DNA of 64,000 nt, taken from contig NZ_JOBF01000018.1 of assembly GCF_000718635.1 (NCBI RefSeq), forward strand, positions 1 through 64,000. The letters are read 5' to 3'. The DNA comes from Streptomyces varsoviensis (lineage in GTDB: Bacteria; Actinomycetota; Actinomycetes; Streptomycetales; Streptomycetaceae). Under the pieces are notes generated by a model, which saw nothing but the letters and a program-made list of their open reading frames with translations, was not told the origin of the DNA and ran no database searches. A program made the position numbers and the translations under genes. This document shows positions 50,695 through 61,035 of this stretch, piece after piece. Position 1 is the stretch's first letter. Each line of letters starts with the position of its first letter.

Positions 50695-51287
50695 CACTCG
50701 ATGCCCCGCTGGCCCTTCTGGCCGGTGTCCATGGGGTGCTTGACCTTCGTCATGTCGGTGACCAGGTCGGCGAAGTCGACCAGTTCGCGCGGCGCGTTGC
50801 GCCCGGTGATGACGACGTGCTGGGCGCCCGGCCGGTCGCGCAGCACGGAGACCACCTCGTTCACGTCCACCCACCCCCAGTGCATGGGGTAGGCGAACTC
50901 GTCGAGCACGTACAGCTTGTACGTCTCGGCGGCCAGGTCCCGCTTGACCTGCTCCCAGCCCTCGCGCGCGGCCTCCTCGCTGGAGGTCATGTCGCGCTGC
51001 ACCCAGGACCAGCCCTCGCCCATCTTGTGCCAGGCCACGGCCCCGCCCTCGCCGCTGTCGCCGAGGACCTTCAGCGCGCGCTCCTCGCCGACCTTCCACT
51101 TCGCCGACTTCACGAACTGGAAGACCCCCACCGGCCAGCCCTGATTCCAGGCCCGCAGCGCGAGCCCGAACGCGGCCGTCGACTTCCCCTTGCCCGTGCC
51201 GGTGTGCACGAAGACCAGCGGCCGGTTGCGGCGCTGGCGCGTGGTGAGCCCGTCCTCGGGCACGACTGACGGCTGTCCCTTGGGCAT
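50691..51287 (-). CDS. cobO: Cob(I)yrinic acid a,c-diamide adenosyltransferase
   Basis: 198 aa BtuR/CobO type. P-loop 'GTGKGKST' (30-37), 'FGLALRAWNQGWPVGVFQFVK' (parts), 'YVLDEFAYPMHWGWVD' and 'HVVITGRNAP' are diagnostic. It transfers the 5'-deoxyadenosyl group of ATP to cobalt(I) corrinoids (EC 2.5.1.17). ATG 51287 overlaps the TAA of the chelatase gene by one base, and its own TGA overlaps cobB. Tight coupling suggests equal synthesis of the late cobalamin enzymes. Confidence 0.96.
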   Translation of the reverse strand: MPKGQPSVVPEDGLTTRQRRNRPLVFVHTGTGKGKSTAAFGLALRAWNQGWPVGVFQFVKSAKWKVGEERALKVLGDSGEGGAVAWHKMGEGWSWVQRDMTSSEEAAREGWEQVKRDLAAETYKLYVLDEFAYPMHWGWVDVNEVVSVLRDRPGAQHVVITGRNAPRELVDFADLVTDMTKVKHPMDTGQKGQRGIEW

Positions 51288-53437
51288 TACGCGGCCTTCC
51301 GTGAGTTCTGTACGTTCCGTACGAGCGCGGAGACGCTGTCCGCGCGCAGTTCGTCGAGCGTCACCGCCGGGCCCCGCAGCTCGCGCGCGAGCCGCCCCGC
51401 CAGCCCCAGCCGCACCGGCCCGGCCTCGCAGTCCACGACCACCGACGCCGTGCCGTCGCCGGCCAGCAGCCGCGCCGCGCGGGCGGCCCGTACGACCGGC
51501 TCCGGCCCGCCCGTCGCCCGGCCGTCGGTCACCACGACCAGCAGCGGGCGGCGCGAGGGGTCCCGCATCCGCTCGACGCGCAGCACGTCGTGCGCGGTCA
51601 GCAGCCCGGCGGCCAGCGGCGTCCGGCCGCCGGTCGGCAACTGCTCCAGGCGCGCGGCGCCCGCCTCCACCGAGGACGTCGGCGGCAGCGCGACCGCCGC
51701 CCCCGACCCCCGGAACGTCACCATCCCGATCTTGTCCCGGCGCTGGTAGGCGTCGAGCAGCAGCGACAGCACCGCGCCCTTGACGGCGCTCATCCGCTTC
51801 CGCGCCGCCATCGACCCGGAGGCGTCCACGACGAACAGCACGAGGTTGCCCTCGCGCCCCTCGCGCACCGCCTCCCGCAGATCGTCCCGGCGTACGAGCA
51901 GGCCCGGCCCGGACCGCCCGCGCACCCGCTGATGGGGCGCGGCGGCCTGGACGGTGGCCGCCAGGTGCAGCTTGGACAGCGCGCCGCGCGGGCGGCGCGA
52001 ACCGGTCGTACGGCCGTGCGCGGTACGGGCCCGCGAGCGCCGCCCGTCCGCGCCCTCGCCGAGCCCCGGCACATCCAGCCGACGGGCCTTGAACGGCTCG
52101 TCGGCGGCGACGGCCACCGCCAACGGGCCCTCGTCGCCGTCCCCGGCGTCCGCTTCGGGGCCGTGGTCCCCGCGCGGCTCCTGTCCCTGCGACGGCGACT
52201 GGGGCGCGTCCTGCTGATCCGCGCCCGACTCGCGCTGGGAGGGCAGCTCCGGGCTGTCGGGCCCGGCCGCCCCGTCCTGGTGGTCCTGGTCCCGCGGCCC
52301 CCCGCCGCCGGGGCCGTCGTCCTCCGGCCCGCTGTCACCGGGGCCGCCGTCGTCGGGCCCGCCGTCGTCCGGTCCCTCCGGCTCGGGCTCCGGGTCGGGC
52401 TCGGGGTTGTCCTCCTCGAACCGCCGCAGGATCTCGTCGAGCTTGTCCTCGTCCAGCCCCGGCGCGTCGAAGGGCGCCCGCCGCCGCCGGTGCGGCAGCG
52501 CGAGCAGCGCGGCCTGCCGCACGTCCTCGGTCAGCACGTCGGACCGGCCCGCCCACGCGGCCAGCGCCGTCGCGGTCCGCGCGGTCACGATGTCCGCGCG
52601 CATGCCGTCCACCTCGAACCCCGCGCACACGGCGGCGATCCGGCGCAGCGCGCCGTCCCCGAGCCGTACGGACGGCAGCAGCGCCCGCGTTGCCGCGATC
52701 CGCTCCCGCAGCGCCCCCTCCTCGGCCGCCCACTTCGCGGCGAACGCCGCCGGGTCCTCGTCGTACGCGAGGCGGCGGCGCACCACCTCGACCCGCTCGT
52801 CCGTGTCCCGCGAGGCCGCGACCTCCACCGTCAGGCCGAACCGGTCCAGCAACTGCGGGCGCAGTTCGCCCTCTTCGGGGTTCATGGTGCCGACGAGGAG
52901 GAAACGGGACGCGTGCCGTACGGACACGCCCTCGCGCTCCACGTAGGAGGCGCCCGTCGCCGCCGCGTCCAGCAGCGCGTCCACCAGGTGGTCGCCCAGC
53001 AGGTTGACCTCGTCGACGTACAGCACGCCCCGGTGCGCCGCCGCCAGCAGCCCCGGCTCGAACGCCTTCACGCCCTCGGACAGCGCCCGCTCGATGTCGA
53101 GCGCGCCGACGAGCCGGTCCTCGGAGGCTCCCACGGGCAGCTCGACCATCTTCGCGCCGCGCGTCCCGGACGCCTCCGTCTCCCCGGCGCCGCTCTCGTG
53201 CGGCCCGTCCGGGCACTGGGGGTCGGGGGCGGCGGGGTCGCAGGAGAAACGGCAGCCGGGCACGACCGCGACGCCGGGCAGCAGCGCCGTGAGACCGCGC
53301 ACGGTCGTGGTCTTCGCGGTGCCCTTGTCGCCCCGTACGAGCACACCGCCGATAGCGGGCGAGATGGCGTTCAGCAGCAGTCCCAGCCGCATGTCCGCCA
53401 TCCCGACGACCGCGGTGAACGGGTAGGTGGTGCTCAT
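51287..53437 (-). CDS. ChlI-ChlD fusion, putative cobaltochelatase subunit
   Basis: 716 aa. An N-terminal AAA+ ATPase (BchI/ChlI): Walker A 'GDKGTAKTT' (36-44), 'GVLYVDEVNLL', 'GTMNPEEGELRPQLLDRFG'; a long Pro/Glu/Asp/Gly linker (about 340-430); then a C-terminal VWA domain with MIDAS 'FVVDASGSMAA', 'TFRGSGAAVALPPT' and 'TDGRATGG'. Actinobacterial fusions of this kind partner with CobN to insert cobalt, or occasionally magnesium; CobN is not in the window. An insert with four cysteines-like 'CRFSCDPAAPDPQCPD' near residue 65 may bind metal. ATG 53437. Confidence 0.9.
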   Translation of the reverse strand: MSTTYPFTAVVGMADMRLGLLLNAISPAIGGVLVRGDKGTAKTTTVRGLTALLPGVAVVPGCRFSCDPAAPDPQCPDGPHESGAGETEASGTRGAKMVELPVGASEDRLVGALDIERALSEGVKAFEPGLLAAAHRGVLYVDEVNLLGDHLVDALLDAAATGASYVEREGVSVRHASRFLLVGTMNPEEGELRPQLLDRFGLTVEVAASRDTDERVEVVRRRLAYDEDPAAFAAKWAAEEGALRERIAATRALLPSVRLGDGALRRIAAVCAGFEVDGMRADIVTARTATALAAWAGRSDVLTEDVRQAALLALPHRRRRAPFDAPGLDEDKLDEILRRFEEDNPEPDPEPEPEGPDDGGPDDGGPGDSGPEDDGPGGGGPRDQDHQDGAAGPDSPELPSQRESGADQQDAPQSPSQGQEPRGDHGPEADAGDGDEGPLAVAVAADEPFKARRLDVPGLGEGADGRRSRARTAHGRTTGSRRPRGALSKLHLAATVQAAAPHQRVRGRSGPGLLVRRDDLREAVREGREGNLVLFVVDASGSMAARKRMSAVKGAVLSLLLDAYQRRDKIGMVTFRGSGAAVALPPTSSVEAGAARLEQLPTGGRTPLAAGLLTAHDVLRVERMRDPSRRPLLVVVTDGRATGGPEPVVRAARAARLLAGDGTASVVVDCEAGPVRLGLAGRLARELRGPAVTLDELRADSVSALVRNVQNSRKAA

Positions 53438-53513
53438 CCGGTGATCACTCCTTCGAGTGGCCTTTGGCGATTGATGCGTTGGTGTTCGGGGTGGGTGAGG
53501 TAAAGGGGTGGCG

Positions 53514-55100
53514 TCATGGCGCCCCCGGCGGAATGAACGGCAGCCCGTCCGGCACGCCGTCCTCGATCAGCCGCAGCAGCGCGTCCGTGTCCGCGTGCTC
53601 CTCGATCAGGTCGCCCAGCCGGTCCAACTGCTCCTCGCGCAGCGCCGCGAAGCTCGTGTCCGGGGCCGGTACGAACGCCCGGCCCGCCGCCTTTGCGACC
53701 CGCCGCAGGAACGCCCGCCGGAACCCGTCGCTCTCCAGCGACCCGTGCCAGTGCGTGCCCCATACGGACCCCACCCGGCAGCCGTCCAGGAACCCCTCGT
53801 CCCCGCCCGACACATCGGCGACGCCGTGGTGGATCTCGTACCCCTCCACGCGTTCGCCGAGCGCCTCGCCGACCGGCCGGGCCAGGGTCTTGGCGGCGGC
53901 GAACCGGACCCGTACCGGCAGCAGCCCCAGCCCCGCCACCGTCCCGGCCTTCGACTCCACGTCGTCCTCGATGAGTTCGCCCAGCATCTGGAAGCCGCCG
54001 CAGATGCCCAGCACCGGCCGGCCCTCGCGGGCCCGGCGCGCCACGGCGTCGGCCAGCCCGCGCTCGCGCAGCCAGGCCAGCGCCCGTACGGTGCCGCGGG
54101 TGCCCGGCAGCACCACGAGGTCGGCGTCGGCCAGTTCCTCCGCGCGGTCCACGAACCGCACGACCACGCCGGGCTCGGCGGCGAGCGCGTCCACGTCCGT
54201 GAAGTTCGACATCAGCGGGACGGCGGCGACGGCGACGCGCAGCACGTCCGCGCCGTGCGGCGGCGCGACGACGCTCTCGCGCACCGCGCCGCGCAGCGAG
54301 ACCCGCAGCCCGTCCTCCTCGTCGATGCCGAGCCCGTGCGCGTACGGCAGGACGCCGACCGTGGGGCGTCCGGTGAGGCCGCGCAGCATGTCCAGGCCGG
54401 GTTCGAGCAGCGACACGTCGCCGCGGAACTTGTTGACCAGATAGCCGGCGATGAACCGCTGGTCCGCCTCGGAGAGCAGGGCCGTGGTGCCGAAGAAGGA
54501 GGCGAAGACGCCGCCGCGGTCGATGTCGCCGACCACGACGACGGGCAGCCGCGCGGCGCGCGCGATGCCCATGTTGACGATGTCGGTGCGCCGCAGATTG
54601 ATCTCGGCCGGGCTGCCCGCGCCCTCGCAGATCACCGCGTCGTGCGTGCGCCGCAGCTCCGCCAGGCAGTCGGTGACGGTGCCGAGCAGTTGCTCCCGCC
54701 CGGTGTACCGGGCCTGTGCGCCGTCGCCGAAGTAGCCCCGCGCGCTGAGTTCGCCGACGGGCTTTCCCATGAGCACGACCTGGCTGCTGCGGTCGCTGCC
54801 GGGCTTGAGCAGCACCGGGTTCATCAGCGCGCTCGGCTCCACGCGCGCCGCCGCGGCCTGCATCGCCTGCGCCCGCCCGATCTCCGCGCCCTCGCGGGTC
54901 ACGAAGGAGTTCAGCGACATGTTCTGCGCCTTGAACGGCGCGACCTTGACGCCCTTGCGGGCCAGCCACCGGCAGATCCCGGCCGTCACCACGCTCTTGC
55001 CCGCGTCCGACGTGGTCCCGGCGACGAGCAGCCCCCCGCCGAGCGGGCCTGCCGGCCCGCGTCCGTCCCCAGTCACCCCTGCCTCCTCGCTCCGCGCCAT
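53514..55100 (-). CDS. cobQ: Cobyric acid synthase
   Basis: 528 aa. Dethiobiotin synthetase-like ATP domain: '[15 protein letters not shown]', '[12 protein letters not shown]', '[24 protein letters not shown]' (parts) and '[15 protein letters not shown]'. A glutaminase domain follows with nucleophile in '[11 protein letters not shown]' and the His motif near '[11 protein letters not shown]'. It amidates side chains b, d, e and g of adenosylcobyrinic diamide. ATG 55100 overlaps the cbiB TGA by one base. A 76-bp gap, the only one in this operon part, precedes the chelatase gene. Confidence 0.96.
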   Translation of the reverse strand: MARSEEAGVTGDGRGPAGPLGGGLLVAGTTSDAGKSVVTAGICRWLARKGVKVAPFKAQNMSLNSFVTREGAEIGRAQAMQAAAARVEPSALMNPVLLKPGSDRSSQVVLMGKPVGELSARGYFGDGAQARYTGREQLLGTVTDCLAELRRTHDAVICEGAGSPAEINLRRTDIVNMGIARAARLPVVVVGDIDRGGVFASFFGTTALLSEADQRFIAGYLVNKFRGDVSLLEPGLDMLRGLTGRPTVGVLPYAHGLGIDEEDGLRVSLRGAVRESVVAPPHGADVLRVAVAAVPLMSNFTDVDALAAEPGVVVRFVDRAEELADADLVVLPGTRGTVRALAWLRERGLADAVARRAREGRPVLGICGGFQMLGELIEDDVESKAGTVAGLGLLPVRVRFAAAKTLARPVGEALGERVEGYEIHHGVADVSGGDEGFLDGCRVGSVWGTHWHGSLESDGFRRAFLRRVAKAAGRAFVPAPDTSFAALREEQLDRLGDLIEEHADTDALLRLIEDGVPDGLPFIPPGAP

Positions 55101-56608
55101 CACGCCCGCCCCCGACAACCCTCTGCGAGCCTGCCCACAACACCCACCACCGCCACCACTCCAACCACTCCCGCAACCCCGCGAAGCAGCACACCCCCGC
55201 GCCCCGCGCTGGTCGGCCGGTCGGCGATGCGGGTACGGCGGGCCGTGCTCGTACGGCCCGCCGCGCCCGTACGGCTGCTTACGCCCGTGGTGTCTCGTGC
55301 CGCGCCGGCCCCGTCGCCTCCGGCAGCGCTCGCCGCGCCGGTTCGCCCGCCGGCGGCGCGGCTACGGCGGTTGCCGGCTCCCGTTCGGCTGGTCACGCTC
55401 GTGACGCCGCTCGCCGAGCCCGTGCGGCTCAGCACCCCCGCTGCCGCGCCCGCCGCAGTGCTCGCGATCCCGGTACGGCCGTCGGTCACGCCGGTACGGC
55501 CCAGTACACCCGCCACCTCAGCCGCCGCGCCCGTGGCCCTGGTACGGCTCAGCACACCCGCTGCCCTCTCCGCCGAGCCCATGACGCTGCTCGTTCCGGC
55601 CGTTGCGGCCCGCGTCGGGCCGTTTTCTCCCCGGGCCGGTCCGCCGCCGGGCCCGCGGCCCGTAGTCGCCGTGACTACCGCCCGTCCGGCTATCGCGCAG
55701 CACAGCGCCAGCAGCGACACCCGGCGCGAGAGCCGCACCGCTCGTTCGATGTCCGCGACAGCGACTTGGCGGAGTTCCGCGCCGAGGATGGGGCGGTGTT
55801 CGACGCGGCCCTGGTAGGCGAGGGTGCCGCCGAGGCGGACGCCGAGGGCGCCGGCGAAGGCGGCTTCGACCGGTCCGGCGTTGGGGCTCGGGTGCTTGCG
55901 GGCGTCGCGGCGGGCGATGCGCAGGGCGCCGCGCGGGTCGGGGCCGGCGACGGCGGCGAGTACGGCGGTCAGCCGGGCGCCCGGCCAGCCCACGACGTCG
56001 TCGAGGCGGGCGGCGGCCCAGCCGAACCGGCGGTAGCGCGGCGACTTGTGGCCGACCATGGCGTCGAGCGTGTTGACGGCGCGGAAGCCGACCAGCCCCG
56101 GCACCCCGCCCAGAGCCCCCCACACCAGCGCGCCGACCACCGCGTCCGAGGTGTTCTCGGCGACGGACTCCACCACCGCGCGCGCGATCTGCCCCTCGTC
56201 CAGTTCCCGGGGGTCGCGCCCGCACAGATGCGGCAGCCGTTCCCGCGCCGCCGCGAGGTCCCCGGCGGCCAGCGCGTCGCCGACCGCGCGCGCCTCGCGG
56301 CCCAGGGAGGTGCCGCCGAGCACGGCCCAGGTGGCGGCGGCGGTCAGCGCCGCCTCGGCGACGCGGGGCGCGGGCGCGGTCCGTACCGTACGGGCGAGCA
56401 GCGCGGCCCCCGCGGCGGCGCCGCCCGCGCACAGCGCGGTGTGCAGCGCGCCGAGGCCGCGGTGGCCGCGCCACAGGGCGCGTTCGGCCGCCGCGGCGAC
56501 GCGTCCGAAGGCGGCCACCGGGTGGCCGCGGCGGGGGTCGCCCGCGAGGAGGTCGCCGAGGAAGCCGAGCGCGGCACCGTACGCGAAAGGGGCGTGACCG
56601 GCACGCAT
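55100..56608 (-). CDS. cobD: Adenosylcobinamide-phosphate synthase with C-terminal extension
   Basis: 502 aa; cbiB in other naming. Residues 1-~320 are a normal CbiB/CobD: '[17 protein letters not shown]', '[19 protein letters not shown]', '[22 protein letters not shown]' (parts) and '[19 protein letters not shown]'. It joins aminopropanol (phosphate) to cobyric acid in the membrane. The following ~180 residues are a repeat-rich tail with degenerate SRTG units ('VLSRTG', 'VTSRTG', 'VSSRTG') ending in a hydrophobic helix ('[16 protein letters not shown]'). The stop still overlaps cobQ, so the frame appears intact. ATG 56608 lies about 50 nt after the riboswitch. Confidence 0.9.
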   Translation of the reverse strand: MRAGHAPFAYGAALGFLGDLLAGDPRRGHPVAAFGRVAAAAERALWRGHRGLGALHTALCAGGAAAGAALLARTVRTAPAPRVAEAALTAAATWAVLGGTSLGREARAVGDALAAGDLAAARERLPHLCGRDPRELDEGQIARAVVESVAENTSDAVVGALVWGALGGVPGLVGFRAVNTLDAMVGHKSPRYRRFGWAAARLDDVVGWPGARLTAVLAAVAGPDPRGALRIARRDARKHPSPNAGPVEAAFAGALGVRLGGTLAYQGRVEHRPILGAELRQVAVADIERAVRLSRRVSLLALCCAIAGRAVVTATTGRGPGGGPARGENGPTRAATAGTSSVMGSAERAAGVLSRTRATGAAAEVAGVLGRTGVTDGRTGIASTAAGAAAGVLSRTGSASGVTSVTSRTGAGNRRSRAAGGRTGAASAAGGDGAGAARDTTGVSSRTGAAGRTSTARRTRIADRPTSAGRGGVLLRGVAGVVGVVAVVGVVGRLAEGCRGRA

Positions 56609-56659
56609 CCGTATGTCCTCACTCAGGGTCCGCGCCCTGGCTCGACGTGACCGGCGACC

Positions 56660-56835
56660 AGAGTCTCCTGGCTCCCGGATCCGCGCTCTCCCCGGCCTTC
56701 CAGCTCCGGGCGGGAGCCGTGGCCTGTGGGTGGTGGGGGAGCACTCCCCGGTGACAGTGGCGGGACCGCGCCGGATTCGCACCGGCTTCCTCTGCTGTCG
56801 CCGTTTGGCTCCGGAAGTCCACCATGGTCCGGGAA
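56660..56835 (-). promoter_or_regulatory. Cobalamin (B12) riboswitch
   Basis: Read on the minus strand: GGAAGCCGGTG, then GAATCCGGCGCGGTCCCGCC followed at once by ACTGT (56746-56792), then a variable part, and GAGCCAGGAGAC (B12 box, about 56662-56673). These are the conserved core and B12 box in correct order and distance. It lies directly upstream of cbiB and should turn off the cbiB-cobQ-chelatase-cobO-cobB operon when adenosylcobalamin is plentiful. Confidence 0.93.
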
Positions 56836-56930
56836 CGGCGTCAACTCACGCTTGACCTGCGGCGGGGGAGTGTGCGGAGGCCCACAGCCCCGCCGCGGGA
56901 CCCAGGCCCGTACGCGCGCCGAGCCCACCG

Positions 56931-57019
56931 CCCGTACGTGCAGCGCTCAGCCACCGCCCGTACGCGCAGCGCTCAGCCGTCGGCCGTACGGGCGCTCAGG
57001 CGTCGGCTCGTACGGGCGC
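56931..57019. repeat. About 26-bp CCGTACG...GCTCAG repeats, ~4 copies
   Basis: Units with CCGTACG and GCGCTCAG begin near 56931, 56957, 56983 and 57008. They lie between the end of the small membrane gene and the start of the cobalamin riboswitch transcript and may act as terminator. Confidence 0.7.
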
Positions 57020-57259
57020 TCAGGCGACGATGAGGTAGATGCCGTACGCGACGACCGCCGCGCACAGCGCGAAGCAGGCGTACGCGCCGGTACGGGCGAG
57101 GGCGCCGGGGCCGGCGCCGGCGGCGGCCGTGCCGTCGCCCTGTCCGCGCGGCTTGCGGGACGTGCCGACGATGCCGAGCGTGAACACGCCCACCATCCCG
57201 ACGGTCACCACGAGGCTGACGCCGAAGACCTGCCCGAGGGCTGCCCAGTCGATGTTCAT
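57020..57259 (-). CDS. Small two-helix membrane protein downstream of pit
   Basis: 79 aa. Two hydrophobic helices: 'VFGVSLVVTVGMVGVFTLGIVG' (parts) and 'GAYACFALCAAVVAYGIYLIV', joined by a Gly/Arg/Ala linker with 'SRKPRGQGD'. ATG 57259 is 15 bp after the pit stop, so they are one operon. A small protein of this kind follows pit in other actinomycetes as I recall; it may stabilise or modulate the transporter (inference). Confidence 0.8.
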   Translation of the reverse strand: MNIDWAALGQVFGVSLVVTVGMVGVFTLGIVGTSRKPRGQGDGTAAAGAGPGALARTGAYACFALCAAVVAYGIYLIVA

Positions 57260-57274
57260 GGGGGTCCTGGTTCC

Positions 57275-58582
<1,308 letters not shown>

Positions 58583-58635
58583 TCACCCAGGCAATCAGTT
58601 TGGTGGGCAGTGACGCGGCGAACCTAAAGAGCCTG

Positions 58636-58653
58636 GATGAACAGAAGGTGAAC
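58636..58653 (-). promoter_or_regulatory. PHO box upstream of pit
   Basis: Minus strand: GTTCACC TTCT GTTCATC, two direct repeats 11 bp apart (58647-58653 and 58636-58642). The Streptomyces PHO box is built of 11-bp direct repeats with GTTCACC. A third, degenerate unit may follow. Confidence 0.75.
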
Positions 58654-58738
58654 TGGAACGGGCATGGTGGTGACGCCGACCGGAGTGGCGCGGCACCCGG
58701 CGCACCGGGGGCCGCGCCACGCGCCTACGGGCCGGTCG

Positions 58739-59488
58739 TCACCCGGCGGCGAGCCGCCGCAGCCCCTTCATCGTGCCGTTGAACACGTCCTGGTCGCCGG
58801 GGAGCAGGCCGCGGTTGGCGTGCTGCCAGAAGGTCGCGAACGACCAGCCGGCCGGCATCGGCCCCGGCGAGCCGTGCCAGCTCGCCAGCCACAGCGGATG
58901 GTTCGCCCCGAAGGCCCGGCTGCCGCCCGTGCAACTGTTCCACCAGCGGGCGGTGGTGTAGATCACCGGACGGCGGCCCGTACGCCGCCGCACCTCGCCG
59001 CTGAAGGACGCGATCCAGCGCACCATCTCCGTCCGGTTCAGCCCGTAGCACTTCCTTTTGCCGTACGGGTTCCCCTCGATGTCCAGGGCGGGCGGCAGCG
59101 TCCAGCCGTCCGCGCGCCACGCGCCGCCGTTCCGCAGGAAGTACGCGGCCTGCGCGCGGCCCGAGGAGTGGCTGGGCACCGCGAAGTGGTACGCGCCGCG
59201 CAGCAGCCCGGCCTTGCGTGAGCCGTTGTACTGCTGCGTGAAGTACGGATTGCGGTAGTTCGTGGCCTCGGTGGCCTTCACGTAGACGAAGCTCGCCCCT
59301 TCGGCGCGGACCGCCGACCAGGCGACCTTCTTCTGATGCGAGGAGACGTCGTGCCCGTGCGGCCTGGTCCAGGCGGCGGCCGGGGTGCTCTCGGCGAGGA
59401 CGGCGGCCCCGAGAGCGAGCGCGGCGGCGGAGGCGGAGGCGGCGATCAGTCTGCCGCGCCGCCGCGCCGGATGGTTGTCATGGTCCAT
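58739..59488 (-). CDS. Secreted GH25 muramidase (lysozyme)
   Basis: 249 aa. Signal peptide: 'PARRRGRL' then a hydrophobic core, cleaved near 'TPAAAW' (residue 40). GH25 hallmarks: D47 in 'HGHDVSSHQ', 'YVKATEATNYRNPYF', 'RGAYHFAVPS', 'ALDIEG' (D136, E138) and 'WLASWHGS'. It hydrolyses MurNAc-GlcNAc bonds, in cell-wall turnover or attack on others. ATG 59488 with GGGGGGAA upstream; upstream ATGs would put a non-signal sequence first. No cell-wall-binding domain follows. Confidence 0.93.
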   Translation of the reverse strand: MDHDNHPARRRGRLIAASASAAALALGAAVLAESTPAAAWTRPHGHDVSSHQKKVAWSAVRAEGASFVYVKATEATNYRNPYFTQQYNGSRKAGLLRGAYHFAVPSHSSGRAQAAYFLRNGGAWRADGWTLPPALDIEGNPYGKRKCYGLNRTEMVRWIASFSGEVRRRTGRRPVIYTTARWWNSCTGGSRAFGANHPLWLASWHGSPGPMPAGWSFATFWQHANRGLLPGDQDVFNGTMKGLRRLAAG

Positions 59489-59955
59489 GGTTCCCCCCAG
59501 AAGGCGGAGTGCATGACAAATCCCGGCAAGATTAGTGGATGTCATGACCAACACCGTCGATCACCAGCCAATCACAGTAAGTCGCTTATCAGGCTCTATA
59601 TAGCGGATTCCGGACGCCGGGACTCCGCGCTACAGTGCCGCCCGCCGCCGCGCCCCCTTGACGCCATCCCTTTGGAGCCCTCCGCCGGGAGCCCTCCGCT
59701 CGGAACCTCCGCCGGGAGCCCTCCGTCGCGAGTCCTTCGATGGGGGCCCGCCCGGGACCCCGCCCGGGACCCCGCCGGGAGCCTCCGCTCGGAGCCCCGC
59801 TGGCCCACGGCGCGTCCCGGCGCCCCTACCATCGCGCGACAGAAGTGCGCGGAGGCGCGCGGAAGCGGACGCGAGCGCCCGGCGGCGCACGGGGGCTCGG
59901 CGGAACACGGCGCGCGTCAGCGGAATCCAGCGGTACCCAACGGAGGCGAGGACTC
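59489..59955. other. Divergent intergenic region, repeats and A/T-rich part
   Basis: 59510-59625 is unusually A/T-rich (GCTCTATATAGCGGATT and similar) and probably holds promoters. 59665-59790 has repeated CCGGGAGCC / CCGCTCGGA elements. Open frames across it lack start signals and family features, so no gene is called. Confidence 0.5.
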
Positions 59956-60609
59956 ATGACGGACCGCACGACGGTGGAACGGACCTGGGCCGACGTGGTC
60001 GCCACGGCCCGCCGGACGGTCGCCGACGGCCTCGTCGTCGGCACCTCCGGCAACGTCTCGGCCCGCGCCGGCGACCTGATCGTCGTCACCCCCAGCGGTG
60101 TCCCCTACGACAGGCTCGGTGTTGACGACGCCGTCGCCGTCGACCTCGACGGCCGCCAGGTGGCCGGCGAGCTGATCCCCACCAGCGAACTCCCCATGCA
60201 CCTCGCCGTCTACCGCGAGACGCCCGCCGCGGCCGTCGTGCACACCCACGCCGAGCACGCCACGGCCGTCTCCACCCTCGTCCCCGAGCTGCCGCTGATC
60301 CACTACATGGCCGCCGCGCTCGGCGGCCCGGTCCGCGTGGCCCCCTACGCCCTCTACGGCACCGAGGAGTTGGCCGAGAGCGTGCTCCGCGCCCTCCACG
60401 GCCGCACCGGCTGCCTCCTCCAGAACCACGGCACCCTCACCTACGGCGCCACCCTCGACCAGGCCTACGACCGCACCGCCCAGCTCGACTGGATGTGCCG
60501 CGTCTGGCTCACCGCCGCCGCCCTGCCGGGCCGCACCCCCTCCCTGCTGACCCCCGATCAGCTCCACCAGGTGACCGAGAAACTGCGCGGCTACGGCCAG
60601 CGCGGCTGA
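59956..60609 (+). CDS. Class II aldolase (L-fuculose-phosphate aldolase type)
   Basis: 217 aa. 'GTSGNVSAR' (29-37), catalytic E78 in 'IPTSELPMH', zinc ligands H96 and H98 in 'VVHTHAEHA' and a third His in 'LLQNHGTLTYG' are all present. The fold cleaves sugar phosphates (fuculose-1-P, ribulose-5-P or methylthioribulose-1-P dehydratase type). No kinase or isomerase is nearby, so the sugar is unknown. ATG 59956 follows GGAGGCGAGGA. It appears monocistronic. Confidence 0.9.
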   Translation: MTDRTTVERTWADVVATARRTVADGLVVGTSGNVSARAGDLIVVTPSGVPYDRLGVDDAVAVDLDGRQVAGELIPTSELPMHLAVYRETPAAAVVHTHAEHATAVSTLVPELPLIHYMAAALGGPVRVAPYALYGTEELAESVLRALHGRTGCLLQNHGTLTYGATLDQAYDRTAQLDWMCRVWLTAAALPGRTPSLLTPDQLHQVTEKLRGYGQRG

Positions 60610-61035
60610 CCCGGGGGACGTCCGTACGCGGCCGGGAACGCGTCCGGCTGTACGCGACCCGGGCCGCGCCGGCCGTAGGCGCCCGGCCCATGCCCGCCGG
60701 GCCGCGTCCGAGCCGCGTCGGCGGTACGCGCCTCGGTCGCACCGGCCGGGTACGCCCGACCCGAATCCGCCGTACGCGCTCGGTGCGGGCCCGCGGGACC
60801 CTCGCCGTCGGACCCCCGGACCCCCGGACGCGCCCGGGGCCTTACCGCGGACGTGCGCTCCGGCCACCGCCCCGCCGAACGCTCCCGCGCCGTACCCGTA
60901 TCGCCCGGCCCGGCCAGGTCCGGTTCGGCCCATGCCGGACCGTTCCGGAGCCCGGCGCGGGAGCGCCCGCGTCACTCGGGCGCCCCCGTCCACTGGCCGT
61001 GTCACCCAGGTGCGCTCACACTGAGGAGGATGCGC
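60610..61035. other. GC-rich intergenic, no gene seen
   Basis: 426 bp, many CCGTACGC / CGGTACGCG repeats of about 8 bp; no convincing start or terminator. GAGGAGG at 61024-61029 is the ribosome site of the next gene. Confidence 0.5.

Noticed and set aside
56609..56782. Upstream extension of cbiB
   Set aside because: It would translate the cobalamin riboswitch, and the CbiB family starts at ATG 56608.
59336..59959. Open frame across the lysozyme/aldolase intergenic region
   Set aside because: It overlaps the lysozyme start and A/T-rich promoter DNA and consists of Gly/Pro/Arg repeats.
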